This document shows positions 7,855-15,591 of a stretch of 16,424 nt of DNA, piece after piece. The DNA is from an uncultured Clostridia bacterium (GTDB lineage Bacteria > Bacillota > Clostridia > Lachnospirales > Lachnospiraceae): contig CALZBV010000027.1 in the NCBI GenBank assembly GCA_945622055.1, positions 1 through 16,424 on the forward strand, given 5' to 3'. The first letter of the stretch is position 1; the number at the start of each line of letters is the position of its first letter. Under the pieces are notes generated by a model. That model did not search any database and was not told the origin of the DNA. It worked only from the letters and a program-made list of their open reading frames with translations. The position numbers and the translations under genes were made by a program.

Positions 7855-9330
7855 CTAAATTATGAAGCAGATAACCCCTCCGTTGCTGTCATTGATGATT
7901 TTCTCAATCGACTCCTGTAGTTTTTCCTGACAATCCTCGGTGATATTTGCTATTTTGGCATTCACGCCATCTTCTACCAGCCGGTCAACTGATTTTCCGA
8001 AAATAGAAGCCCCGCGGATTCCGTCCTCTCCGTTTTCTTTTTGTCTTTGCATATAGGCTATCAGGTCCTTTGCCTGTTCCTCATTTCCCACAATCGGTGC
8101 AATCTCGGTAACAATATTGGCTTTAATCAGGTGAATCGAAGGTGCTGTCGCACGTATTTTTACTCCGTATTTTCCTACGGACTTAAAAAGCTCCGGTTCG
8201 GAAAGCTCAAGCTGCGAGGTGTCCGGCAGCACAAGACCGTATCCCTTTTGTTCCACCTCCTCACAGGCAGCGGAAACCTTTTCGTACTCCTGACGCTTCT
8301 TTGCAATCTCACTTAACATGCGATAGAAACGATATTCGCCGGTAATCTTACACCCAAGTAGTTTTTCCAGCATCTGATAATAATATTCCTTTTTCGGAGT
8401 AAACTCATATTCCACCAAACCGGTGTCCATATGTACTGTCGGAGCCTCCAGTGGTTCAAAATAAGCTCCTTCCGGCAGCTTATCCGTTCTTCTCACATCC
8501 TTCATCCGTTTTCCAAAAAGCATGAGTTCTTCCGCCATTCGGAGTGCCTCCTGCTTTAGTTCACTGTCATTTTCGAAAAGCTCTGCCCACTTAGGCAACT
8601 GAAAATGCACCTCATTCACCGGAAATGCATTCAAAAGTTCCTCCAGAATCAGAAGAAAATCCATTCGCTTCAGCCGCATACAGTTCACCGGAAGAACTGT
8701 AATCTCATGCTTCTGCTCCAGCTGCCTTGCAAGCTCCTGCACTTCCTTTCCGCCCGGGTTCTCACTGTTCAGAAGAACAATAAACGGTTTTCCAAGCCTT
8801 TTTAATTCAAGAATCGTCCGTTCCTCAGGCACCTGATAGCTCTCCCGTAAAAGCTCGCCAAAGCTTCCGTCGGCGGTAACTAAAACCCCAACCGTGGAAT
8901 GCTCCCGAATCACCTTTCCGGTTCCGATTTCAGCAGCCCTGGTAAACGGGATTTCCTCCTCCGACCACGGCGTCTTCACCATTCGTTCCTTTTCATTTTC
9001 CATATGTCCCGCAGCACCCTCAACCATGTATCCGACACAGTCAATCAGGCGGATTTTCACATCCGTATCGTCCGGGAGCTTGATTTTAGCCGCATTTTTC
9101 GGAATAAACTTCGGCTCTGTTGTCATAATTGTTTTTCCCTTTGCAGATTGAGGAAGCTCATCTACCGCACGGGTTTTCTCTGCCTCATCCTCCATCGCCG
9201 GAAGCACCATTTCCTCCATAAACCGCTTGATAAAGGTCGATTTTCCGGTTCTTACCGGTCCGACCACTCCGATGTAGATTTCTCCGCCGGTCCGAAGCCT
9301 CATGTCTTTGTATAAATCAAATGCCTCCAT
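7855..9330 (-). CDS. spoIVA: Stage IV sporulation protein A (spore-coat morphogenetic ATPase)
   Basis: SpoIVA polymerises on the outer forespore membrane by ATP hydrolysis and forms the base layer for coat assembly. In B. subtilis it is made in the mother cell under sigma-E. With the ATG at 9328-9330 the protein is 491 residues, against 492 in B. subtilis as I recall it. The Walker A motif GPVRTGKSTF has Lys at position 30, and the surrounding segments (DELPQSAKGKTIMTTEPKF, DCVGY, EHSTVGV, GKPFIVLLNS) are family hallmarks. The C-terminus, INDSNGGVICFII, resembles the hydrophobic membrane-targeting tail of the family. The start is preceded by GGGGG with 7-nt spacing, most of it a T-run. An in-frame ATG at 9358-9360 would add ten residues and has no SD. 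The gene has its own leader and is not tightly packed with gpsA (80 nt apart). Its presence marks the organism as a spore-former by ancestry. Confidence 0.98.
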   Translation of the reverse strand: MEAFDLYKDMRLRTGGEIYIGVVGPVRTGKSTFIKRFMEEMVLPAMEDEAEKTRAVDELPQSAKGKTIMTTEPKFIPKNAAKIKLPDDTDVKIRLIDCVGYMVEGAAGHMENEKERMVKTPWSEEEIPFTRAAEIGTGKVIREHSTVGVLVTADGSFGELLRESYQVPEERTILELKRLGKPFIVLLNSENPGGKEVQELARQLEQKHEITVLPVNCMRLKRMDFLLILEELLNAFPVNEVHFQLPKWAELFENDSELKQEALRMAEELMLFGKRMKDVRRTDKLPEGAYFEPLEAPTVHMDTGLVEYEFTPKKEYYYQMLEKLLGCKITGEYRFYRMLSEIAKKRQEYEKVSAACEEVEQKGYGLVLPDTSQLELSEPELFKSVGKYGVKIRATAPSIHLIKANIVTEIAPIVGNEEQAKDLIAYMQRQKENGEDGIRGASIFGKSVDRLVEDGVNAKIANITEDCQEKLQESIEKIINDSNGGVICFII

Positions 9331-9376
9331 AAAAAATCCCCCTTGTATATACTGATTCATGTATATGCAAGGGGGG
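9331..9376 (-). terminator. Strong hairpin plus T-run after gpsA that also contains the spoIVA ribosome binding site
   Basis: In the minus-strand RNA the arm CCCCCTTGCATATAC (9361-9375) pairs with GTATATACAAGGGGG (9338-9352), giving 15 positions with a single C/A mismatch. The loop is 8 nt, and the hairpin is followed by A and six Ts (9331-9337). This is the standard layout of an intrinsic terminator and fits the end of the plsY-gpsA operon. The GGGGG of the second arm is also the only Shine-Dalgarno for spoIVA, and the T-run abuts its ATG. In any RNA containing both arms the SD would be buried in the stem. Confidence 0.8.
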
Positions 9377-9389
9377 TGCTTTTTATACC
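9360..9389 (-). promoter_or_regulatory. Candidate sigma-E promoter for spoIVA
   Basis: On the minus strand GGTATAAA (9382-9389) and CATATACA (9360-9367) are 14 nt apart. The ATA core to CATA core distance is 16 nt, as in the known sigma-E pattern (ATATT-type -35, CATA-type -10). Outside the ATA and CATA cores the match is poor, so this is tentative. The predicted start is near 9353, inside the loop of the hairpin. That RNA would keep the SD arm and lose the pairing arm. SpoIVA being sigma-E dependent is known from B. subtilis; its application here is inference. Confidence 0.5.
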
Positions 9390-9410
9390 AAAGTTGTTTC
9401 CTTCCAAAGC

Positions 9411-10424
9411 CTATTCCCAGGACATTGTCTGATATTCATCTACCTTTTCTCTTTCCAAAAGCTCAGAAAGCGCCGCTGTGACGGACTTGTTCTCAAATAA
9501 AACTTCATTCACCTTTTCAACAATCGGCATTTCAATTCCATATTTCTTTGCAAGCATCAGCGCCGCATGTGCGGAATTAACTCCCTCGATTACCTGACCG
9601 ACCTTTTTCTTTGTAGCTTCAAGACTTTCGCCCTGACCAAGCAACACGCCCGCATTATGATTACGGCTATGCGTACTCGTACACGTTACAATCAAATCAC
9701 CGATACCGGAAAGTCCTGCAAACGTTTCACGCTTTGCTCCCATCTTTTCGCCAAGTCTTGCAATCTCAACGATACCTCTCGTAATCAGCGCAGCCTTTGT
9801 ATTGTCCCCAAAGCCAAGACCGTCTACGATTCCGGCAGCAAGTGCAATGACATTTTTCAGGGACCCGCCCAGCTCAATACCGCAAACATCCGGACTCGTG
9901 TAAACACGGAATCTTCTGCTCATAAAAATATCCTGCACATAAAGCGCGGTTTCCTTTTTGTCAGAACCTGCAACTACCGTGGTTGGAATATGTCTGCTTA
10001 CTTCCTCCGCATGGCTCGGACCGGAAAGCACTGCCACCTGACACTGCGGAATCTCCTGCTCAATAATCTGCGTCATTGTAAAGAAGGTTTCATTTTCAAT
10101 TCCCTTCGCACCGTTTACAATCACCGTATCCTTTGGAACGAACGGACTAATCTTATGTGCCGTCTCACGAACATACGGAGAAGCGACCGTCATCACTAAA
10201 AGATCCGATCCCGCCTTTACTGCCTCTTCAAGGTCATTCGTAAACTTTACATTATCCGGAATGACAGCCCCCGGCAGATTACGAATCTGACTCCGGTTTG
10301 CCTTAAGTGCCTCTGTTTCCTCCGGAAATTTTGACCATAACGTTACTTCATGTCCGTTATCCGCAAGCGTGATTCCGAGTGCGACTCCCCACGTTCCTGC
10401 GCCAAGTACCGTAACTTTTCTCAT
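9411..10424 (-). CDS. gpsA: NAD(P)-dependent glycerol-3-phosphate dehydrogenase
   Basis: GpsA reduces dihydroxyacetone phosphate to sn-glycerol-3-phosphate, the backbone of all phospholipids. The protein is 337 residues, normal for the family. The N-terminal dinucleotide-binding motif is GAGTWG (residues 8-13). K107 in NGAKGIE and K190 in ELGGSLKNVIA are the conserved active-site lysines. LSGPSHAEEV (133-142), FGDNTKAALITRG (205-217) and the SRN motif at 253-255 are also present. The ATG follows plsY by 19 nt, with only a modest AGGT-type SD. Sitting directly after plsY, it supplies that enzyme's substrate. It is the last gene before the hairpin at 9331-9376, so it probably ends the operon. 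Nothing is missing or unusual in the protein. Confidence 0.98.
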   Translation of the reverse strand: MRKVTVLGAGTWGVALGITLADNGHEVTLWSKFPEETEALKANRSQIRNLPGAVIPDNVKFTNDLEEAVKAGSDLLVMTVASPYVRETAHKISPFVPKDTVIVNGAKGIENETFFTMTQIIEQEIPQCQVAVLSGPSHAEEVSRHIPTTVVAGSDKKETALYVQDIFMSRRFRVYTSPDVCGIELGGSLKNVIALAAGIVDGLGFGDNTKAALITRGIVEIARLGEKMGAKRETFAGLSGIGDLIVTCTSTHSRNHNAGVLLGQGESLEATKKKVGQVIEGVNSAHAALMLAKKYGIEMPIVEKVNEVLFENKSVTAALSELLEREKVDEYQTMSWE

Positions 10425-10443
10425 CGTTTTCTACCTGAAATGC

Positions 10444-11103
10444 TTACGCATTTTCCTTTCCTTTCTCTGACTTATCCGTAACAGCAGCCTTTTTGCCGAT
10501 TTTATTTTCCGTACCGGCAAGCAGCCGCTTTATGTTCGTTCTGTGGGTATAAAATGCAAGGGATGCAAACAAAGCACTTACCAAAAGCACCGGCCAGTTC
10601 TGTTCCCGAATCCCGTACACAAACAGGGTAAAAAAGAAAAACTCCAGCGCAACAATCAAAGACCCAAGTGAAACATAACGGGTAAATGCGACTACTGCAA
10701 CAAAAGTAACCAGACAAATTGCTGCAAGCCTGAGATCAAACATCAGAATGGTTGCTGCCATGACAGCAATTCCTTTTCCCCCTTTAAAATGCAGATAAAA
10801 CGGGAAATTGTGCCCGAGTACATCTCCGAATCCGGTACAAAGTCCGAGAAGCAGACGGTAATCTACGTCACCAAAAACTACATACTTCATCAGAACTACC
10901 GGAATCACACACTTAAGAATATCCCCGAGAAACGTAACAAGTCCCGCCTTTACACCAAGTGTACGGAGCGCATTCGTCGTTCCGACATTTCCGCTTCCGT
11001 ACTTTCTGATATCCACGTTTTTTGTTTTACCTACAATCAATCCGGTCGAAATACAGCCAAATGCATATCCAATGCATAAACAAAGAATGATTCGCCAAAT
11101 CAT
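10444..11103 (-). CDS. plsY: Acyl-phosphate:glycerol-3-phosphate acyltransferase PlsY
   Basis: PlsY is the integral membrane enzyme that moves an acyl group from acyl-phosphate (made by PlsX) to position 1 of glycerol-3-phosphate, giving lysophosphatidate. The 219-residue protein has several hydrophobic helices and the three family motifs: YGSGNVGTTNALR (35-47), GHNFPFYLHFKGGKG (97-111) and THRTNIKRLLAGTENKIG (186-203). A Lys/Glu-rich tail of about 16 residues after the last motif is somewhat longer than the minimum and is probably cytosolic. The ATG has TAGGAG only 2 nt upstream, an unusually short spacing; an AAGGGA further up may contribute. The gene lies 21 nt after der and 19 nt before gpsA. 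Confidence 0.97.
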   Translation of the reverse strand: MIWRIILCLCIGYAFGCISTGLIVGKTKNVDIRKYGSGNVGTTNALRTLGVKAGLVTFLGDILKCVIPVVLMKYVVFGDVDYRLLLGLCTGFGDVLGHNFPFYLHFKGGKGIAVMAATILMFDLRLAAICLVTFVAVVAFTRYVSLGSLIVALEFFFFTLFVYGIREQNWPVLLVSALFASLAFYTHRTNIKRLLAGTENKIGKKAAVTDKSEKGKENA

Positions 11104-11124
11104 AACTCCTACGCCGTTCCCTTC

Positions 11125-12456
11125 TTATTTTGTGTCCGATTCACGCTCACGGATAATAAACTTGAGCGAGGTACCGGTAAATCCAAAGGTTTCACGAACC
11201 TTATTCTCAATGTAACGCTGATACGAAAAATGCATCAGCTCCTTATCATTTACAAAGATAACAAACGTTGGCGGTCCTACCGAAACCTGCGTCATGAAAA
11301 AGATTTTCAAACGTTTTCCCTTATCGGACGGCGGCTGCTGAAGTGACGTAGCCTCCATAAGAATCTCATTCAAAACACCGGTAGCAATACGAAGCGTTCT
11401 GCTCTGAATCACCTGGTCAATCTTCTCAAACAGCTTCGTCATACGCTGTCCGGTCATTGCAGAAATAAAGATAATCTCGGCATACGGAATAAACGAAAGA
11501 ATCTCACGAATCTTTTCGGTCTGACGATAAATAGACTTGTCATCCTTATCCGGAAGGGCATCCCACTTGTTTACCGCAACAATAATCCCCTTCCCGCGCT
11601 CATGTGCAATACCTGCAATCTTTGCATCCTGTTCAGTAACACCTTCCGTTGCATCAATCACAACCACAACAACATCTGCACGCTCCACTGCACTGACGGT
11701 ACGGACGATACTGAATTTTTCCAGTTCCTCTTTGATTTTGTTTTTCTTTCTAAGTCCGGCGGTATCAATGAAAATATACTCCTTATCCTCATAGGATACC
11801 TTCGTATCAATGGCATCGCGCGTGGTTCCCGCAATATCCGATACAATCACACGGTTTTCTCCGGTAAGCCGGTTGATAATGGAGGACTTGCCGACGTTCG
11901 GCTTTCCGACGATTGCAATCTTCGGAATTTCTTCCTCTTCCTCATCTCCGGACGGTTCCGGGAAAAATTTGACAATCTCATCCAACAGCTCACCAAAGCC
12001 AAGTCTGGAAGCACCGGACACACCAATCGGGTCACCGATGCCAAGATTATAAAACTCATAAATATCTGCGGAAAGCTTTTCAAAATCGTCTACCTTATTT
12101 ACCGTCAGGACGACCGGCTTTTTGGAACGGCGAAGCATGTCCGCAACCTTAAAGTCTGCATCCACAAGTCCCTGACGCACATCGGTAACAAACAGAATTA
12201 CATCAGCGGTATCAATTGCAATCTGTGCCTGCTGACGCATATACGTAAGCATCTTATCCTTACTCTCCGGCTCAATACCTCCGGTATCAATCATGGTAAA
12301 TTTGTAATTCAGCCAGGTTACATCCGCATAAATACGATCCCTGGTAACCCCCGGGGTATCCTTTACAATCGAAATGCGCTCTCCGGCCAGTGCATTAAAC
12401 AAAGTGGACTTACCGACATTCGGTCTTCCCACAATGGCAACAATCGGATTACTCAT
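11125..12456 (-). CDS. der: Ribosome-assembly GTPase Der (EngA)
   Basis: Der is an essential tandem GTPase needed for late maturation of the 50S ribosomal subunit. The 443-residue protein has two G domains and a C-terminal KH-like domain (about 355-438). G domain 1 has GRPNVGKS (10-17), DTGG (57-60) and NKVD (120-123). G domain 2 has GKPNVGKS (184-191), DTAG (231-234) and NKWD (296-299). A short acidic stretch (DEEEEE, 171-176) links them. The ATG is preceded by AAAGGA. The gene lies 29 nt after the DUF512 gene and 21 nt before plsY, consistent with one operon. All nucleotide-binding motifs are intact. Confidence 0.99.
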   Translation of the reverse strand: MSNPIVAIVGRPNVGKSTLFNALAGERISIVKDTPGVTRDRIYADVTWLNYKFTMIDTGGIEPESKDKMLTYMRQQAQIAIDTADVILFVTDVRQGLVDADFKVADMLRRSKKPVVLTVNKVDDFEKLSADIYEFYNLGIGDPIGVSGASRLGFGELLDEIVKFFPEPSGDEEEEEIPKIAIVGKPNVGKSSIINRLTGENRVIVSDIAGTTRDAIDTKVSYEDKEYIFIDTAGLRKKNKIKEELEKFSIVRTVSAVERADVVVVVIDATEGVTEQDAKIAGIAHERGKGIIVAVNKWDALPDKDDKSIYRQTEKIREILSFIPYAEIIFISAMTGQRMTKLFEKIDQVIQSRTLRIATGVLNEILMEATSLQQPPSDKGKRLKIFFMTQVSVGPPTFVIFVNDKELMHFSYQRYIENKVRETFGFTGTSLKFIIRERESDTK

Positions 12457-12485
12457 ATTATTTCCTTTCTATCTTCTGCTTTCCT

Positions 12486-13820
12486 TTATAGCGGGCGTTT
12501 TGTCTCACCCTCCAGCAGGACGCCCAAAAGTCCTTCTGCATCTGATTTTACAATACGAACCTTGGTTTGTAAAGCATTTTCGATATCAGATACCGTCAAA
12601 TCATCCAAAAGCAGCTCCGTTCCACTCTTAAGAAGTACATCCGGAAGAACCAGAAACTCTCCGAGCTCCTTCCCCGAAAGCTGTGCGATAATATCCTGTG
12701 CGGTAAGAAGTCCCGCAACCGTAATCGATTCTCCGAAAAAATGATTGACAACCGGAACAACCTCAGCTGCGATGTTCGGAAACTTCTTCTGAATCTTTTC
12801 CACCTGCTCCAAAATCACAGGCGCTGCCAAAACTCCGGTAACAAGCGTTGCACGAAGGCGGCGGTCATCTCCCGGATACTCCGAAAGAAGCGCATCCATG
12901 TCATCCTTCATCGAGCGAACCATGCCCACTCCGTTCTCCAGCTGCAAAAATCCCTCGTAGCTCTCCTCCGCCGGAATCTCTTCCCCGGCAAGCAGATACC
13001 ATTCATCACTGGCATGAATCATTCTTGTTCCATGCTGCTTATAAATCTTATTCTGCCATTTATGAATTGTGTCAAGCACTGCTTTCGCATCGTCCTTCGT
13101 AAACGGCTCCACAGGCGCCAGTCCCTCCCGGAACTTCGTCATCCCGATCGGAACAACCGAAACACTCTGCATCAACGGTAAATACGCGGTAAGGTCACAA
13201 ATCGTTCGTTCTAATTCAGCACCGTCATTGTACCCCTTGCATAACACGATCTGACCATTCATTGTAAGCCCTGCCTCATAAAAACGACGAATTTTATCCA
13301 GTGCCTCTCCTGCAAACCGGTTGTTAAGCATCCTGCAGCGAAGCTGTGGATTGGTCGTATGCACGGAAATATTAATCGGGGAAAGCCTATAGAAAATAAT
13401 ACGTTCCATATCCTTTTCCGATAAATTCGTCAGCGTAATGTAGTTTCCCTGCAGAAAAGAAAGCCGTGCGTCATCGTCCTTAAAATATAAAGTTTCCCTC
13501 ATACCCTTCGGCATCTGGTCGATAAAACAGAAAATACATTTATTTCTGCAGGAACGATACTGATCCATTAACCCTTCTTCAAATTCAATTCCAAGGTCTT
13601 CATAGGGCTCCTTCTCAATTTCCAGCTCCCATTCTTCTCCGTTCTTTTTTCGAATCAGCACCACCAGAGAAGCATCCTCGGATAAATAACGGTAATCAAA
13701 AATATCCTCAATTTCTTTCCCGTTTATGGAAACAAGTTCATCTCCGGGCGTAAGCTCCAGCTCCTCTGCAATGCTGCCCGGTTCAATCGCTTTGATAATA
13801 TGTCTGTGCCTGTCTTTCAT
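12486..13820 (-). CDS. DUF512-family protein with PDZ domain and radical-SAM-like Cys cluster
   Basis: This 444-residue protein starts with a PDZ-like domain (about residues 5-60; PGSIAEELELTPGDEL is the typical peptide-binding fold start). It is followed by CRNKCIFCFIDQ, with C91, C95 and C98 in the CX3CX2C spacing of radical-SAM enzymes that bind a 4Fe-4S cluster. The central part looks barrel-like, with segments such as NISVHTTN and IVLCKGYNDG. The C-terminal part matches what I know as DUF512 (VTGVLAAPVI, FFGESITVAGLLTAQDI, LVLPDVLLKSG). The reaction is unknown. The gene is commonly found next to der in Clostridia, suggesting a link to ribosome or RNA maturation, but that is association only. 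The ATG has GAGG upstream. Confidence 0.9.
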   Translation of the reverse strand: MKDRHRHIIKAIEPGSIAEELELTPGDELVSINGKEIEDIFDYRYLSEDASLVVLIRKKNGEEWELEIEKEPYEDLGIEFEEGLMDQYRSCRNKCIFCFIDQMPKGMRETLYFKDDDARLSFLQGNYITLTNLSEKDMERIIFYRLSPINISVHTTNPQLRCRMLNNRFAGEALDKIRRFYEAGLTMNGQIVLCKGYNDGAELERTICDLTAYLPLMQSVSVVPIGMTKFREGLAPVEPFTKDDAKAVLDTIHKWQNKIYKQHGTRMIHASDEWYLLAGEEIPAEESYEGFLQLENGVGMVRSMKDDMDALLSEYPGDDRRLRATLVTGVLAAPVILEQVEKIQKKFPNIAAEVVPVVNHFFGESITVAGLLTAQDIIAQLSGKELGEFLVLPDVLLKSGTELLLDDLTVSDIENALQTKVRIVKSDAEGLLGVLLEGETKRPL

Positions 13821-13860
13821 GTTGTTTTCCTCATAATCGATATCAAATCAAACGGCTTCC

Positions 13861-14733
13861 TCATTTTTCTTCCGCAAGGGAAATGAAACACGCAAGATTT
13901 CCTCTCCGTTCCCCCATAACACGATGCGAAAAAAATACGTCTGAGTTACATTTCGTACAAACACCCGAAACCGTAATATGCTCCGGCAAAAGCCCCGCCT
14001 GAAGTAAAACCGTTTCATTTACCTTCCAAAGATTCAGCAAACCTTTTCCCTGTCCGCATGCCGTTACCGCCTCAGGAAATTCCTCCGAAAACCGCCTCAG
14101 GACGATACCGTCCACCTCATAGCATTCCCCGCAAATGGACGGACCGATACAGGCCTTTATTTGTTTCGGGTCCGTTCCGAATTCACGCGTCATCGTCTCG
14201 ACCGTCTTTTGTGCAATCCGTCCGATGCTTCCCCTCCATCCGGCATGTGCTGTTCCGATGGCATGCCCCGCCGGGTCATAAAACAAAATCGGTACGCAGT
14301 CAGCACCAAACACCGCCAGCACAGCTCCGCGCACATTGGTTACCTGCGCATCCACACTGTCATACGGGAGCGGACGGACAATTCCGTTTCCAAAATCCTC
14401 TTCCGTCACCCGCCTGACATTACACTCATGCACCTGTTTCGGAAGTACCACCTTATTCACGTCAACGCCAATGGAATCGCAAATCCTGCAAAAATTTTCC
14501 CTGACCTTTTCTTCCGGATCTCCACGAAAAAATCCAAGATTCAAAGAGGCAAAACAGCCTTCGCTTACGCCGCCAAGCCTCGTTGCGCAGCCATGCCGCA
14601 CCTCCGGCTCCGATAAAAGAGTCCGAAAGGCAAGATACGGCACCTCCTTCTCTATAAATAGCATCTGCCCGTGTGTCTTTCGTGTTCCGGCAAATTCCAT
14701 CCTTATCTCATCCTGTTCAAAGCTACCGACCAT
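13861..14733 (-). CDS. pgeF: Laccase-domain (YfiH/YlmD, PgeF) family enzyme
   Basis: Members of this family have a His-Cys-His metal site. They have been described as purine nucleoside-processing enzymes, and E. coli YfiH as a peptidoglycan-editing factor; which role applies here cannot be told. With the ATG at 14731-14733 the protein is 290 residues. The metal ligands are visible as H102 in KQVH, C146 in GADCVPI and H163 in GTAHAGWRGS. SICGECYEV and the C-terminal FFSHR complete the family pattern. I prefer this start because AAAGGA lies just upstream. An in-frame ATG at 14764-14766 with a weaker AAGGG would add 11 residues and bring the gene within 12 nt of yraN. Downstream spacing to the DUF512 gene is 40 nt. 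Confidence 0.92.
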   Translation of the reverse strand: MVGSFEQDEIRMEFAGTRKTHGQMLFIEKEVPYLAFRTLLSEPEVRHGCATRLGGVSEGCFASLNLGFFRGDPEEKVRENFCRICDSIGVDVNKVVLPKQVHECNVRRVTEEDFGNGIVRPLPYDSVDAQVTNVRGAVLAVFGADCVPILFYDPAGHAIGTAHAGWRGSIGRIAQKTVETMTREFGTDPKQIKACIGPSICGECYEVDGIVLRRFSEEFPEAVTACGQGKGLLNLWKVNETVLLQAGLLPEHITVSGVCTKCNSDVFFSHRVMGERRGNLACFISLAEEK

Positions 14734-14778
14734 AATTTCCTTTCTCCATGCAATCGCAGGCTGCATGAAACAGCACCC

Positions 14779-15153
14779 TTACGAAAAGGCATTTTCAATA
14801 ATCCGGATTTCATTTTGTAACACACCCACAACGTCAAACCGCATCGGCTGTGAAAAAGATAGTTGGTTTTTATATAAATAATACTGCGCTGCGTTGCGTA
14901 AATGCTGTTGTTTTAGTGGTGTTACCGCCGCCTCCGGTGCTCCGTAGGAAAGCCCGGAGCGATACTTAACCTCAATAAAAACCAGGTATCCGTCCTTTTT
15001 GGCGATTATATCAATCTCTCCATGCCGGCTGTAGAAATTACGCTCCACAATTTCATAGCCTGCCTGTTGCAAATATGCGGAAACCATAGCTTCTTTCTCC
15101 GCGCCGACCTTCCGTTTATTCCCGTACGGCACGTAACTGTACTTTTTTTTCAA
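14779..15153 (-). CDS. yraN: UPF0102 (YraN) family protein, PD-(D/E)XK nuclease fold
   Basis: This is a small protein of the UPF0102 family, which has a Holliday-junction-resolvase-like fold; its physiological role is not settled. The predicted metal-site residues are E19 in KVGAEKEA, D48 in HGEIDIIA, and E61 and K63 in FIEVKYR. I choose TTG 15151-15153, with AGGGG 5 nt upstream. It gives 124 residues and a basic N-terminus (MKKKYSY) ahead of the conserved NKRKVGAEKEA block. An upstream in-frame TTG (15196-15198) gives 139 residues, but its extra N-terminus contains the G-rich SD-like sequence and looks non-coding. The gene lies between the FlhB-like gene and pgeF. Confidence 0.9.
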   Translation of the reverse strand: MKKKYSYVPYGNKRKVGAEKEAMVSAYLQQAGYEIVERNFYSRHGEIDIIAKKDGYLVFIEVKYRSGLSYGAPEAAVTPLKQQHLRNAAQYYLYKNQLSFSQPMRFDVVGVLQNEIRIIENAFS

Positions 15154-15225
15154 GCTTCCCCCTATTCCCACAAACTCCCTCTGCGTTTTCCAAAACAAAC
15201 GGAACCATTGTCCTTTACCAATCCA

Positions 15226-15513
15226 CTATCGGTCCTTTATCTTTCCTTTGATTTTATCGACCTTATCGACAAACAAAAGAATCTCCGCAACCACACCATA
15301 AAGCTCCGGTGGTATCATGTCCCCTATTTCAAGCTTTGAAAGAGTGCCGGCAAGCTTATCGTCCCTATGAAGCGGGACATCCACCTCCTTCGCTTTCTCG
15401 ATAATCTTTTCCGCAAGAATACCACGTCCGGATGCTATAATCTTCGGGGCTTCCTCAGAAGGATCATATTCAATTGCAACTGCAAGCTTTCCCTGTCTTT
15501 CCTTCTCGTCCAA
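15226..15513 (-). CDS. Stand-alone FlhB C-terminal-like protein (EscU/YscU/HrcU family, YlqH-type)
   Basis: The protein of about 95 residues matches the cytoplasmic domain of the flagellar/type III export switch FlhB: VAIEYDPSEEAPKIIASGRG, then a helix AEKIIEKAKEVDVP, then LHRDDKLAGTL and the EIGDMIPPELYGVVAEIL helix. It has no membrane part, and the region where FlhB carries the self-cleaving NPTH motif is absent. It therefore cannot be a normal export switch. Similar stand-alone proteins occur in Firmicutes (YlqH in B. subtilis) and have no clear function known to me. The TTG at 15511-15513 is preceded by GAGGGGG at good spacing. A GTG nine bases upstream (15520-15522) is almost on top of that SD and is less likely. 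It is the first gene after the promoter at 15592-15620. Confidence 0.85.
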   Translation of the reverse strand: MDEKERQGKLAVAIEYDPSEEAPKIIASGRGILAEKIIEKAKEVDVPLHRDDKLAGTLSKLEIGDMIPPELYGVVAEILLFVDKVDKIKGKIKDR

Positions 15514-15558
15514 AAGCTGCACCCCCTCGGTTTGATAAAATCAATGCACCATAAACCT

Positions 15559-15574
15559 GTGCGACAAAACGCAC
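15559..15574 (-). other. Short 5'-leader hairpin of the FlhB-like/yraN operon
   Basis: GTGCG and CGCAC (5-bp perfect arms, 6-nt loop) would form about ten bases downstream of the predicted transcription start. There is no T-run after it, so it is not a terminator. It may be a 5'-end stabilising stem or chance. No known riboswitch pattern is recognisable in the roughly 70-nt leader. Confidence 0.35.
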
Positions 15575-15591
15575 TCTCCCAATCAAAGCAT

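Noticed and set aside
9331..9390. The spoIVA leader hairpin read as a plus-strand terminator (TGCTTTTTAT follows it)
   Set aside because: There is no plus-strand gene whose transcript it could end; the T-run on that side is also interrupted.
11602..12744. Plus-strand open frame of 380 codons
   Set aside because: It lies antisense to der and the end of the DUF512 gene, both with unmistakable motifs. It has no recognisable domain.
15116..15208. 30-codon minus-strand open frame with AAAGGA before its ATG, overlapping the yraN start
   Set aside because: It is out of frame with yraN, has no recognisable features and is too short to separate from chance; it could be a coupling leader but nothing supports that.
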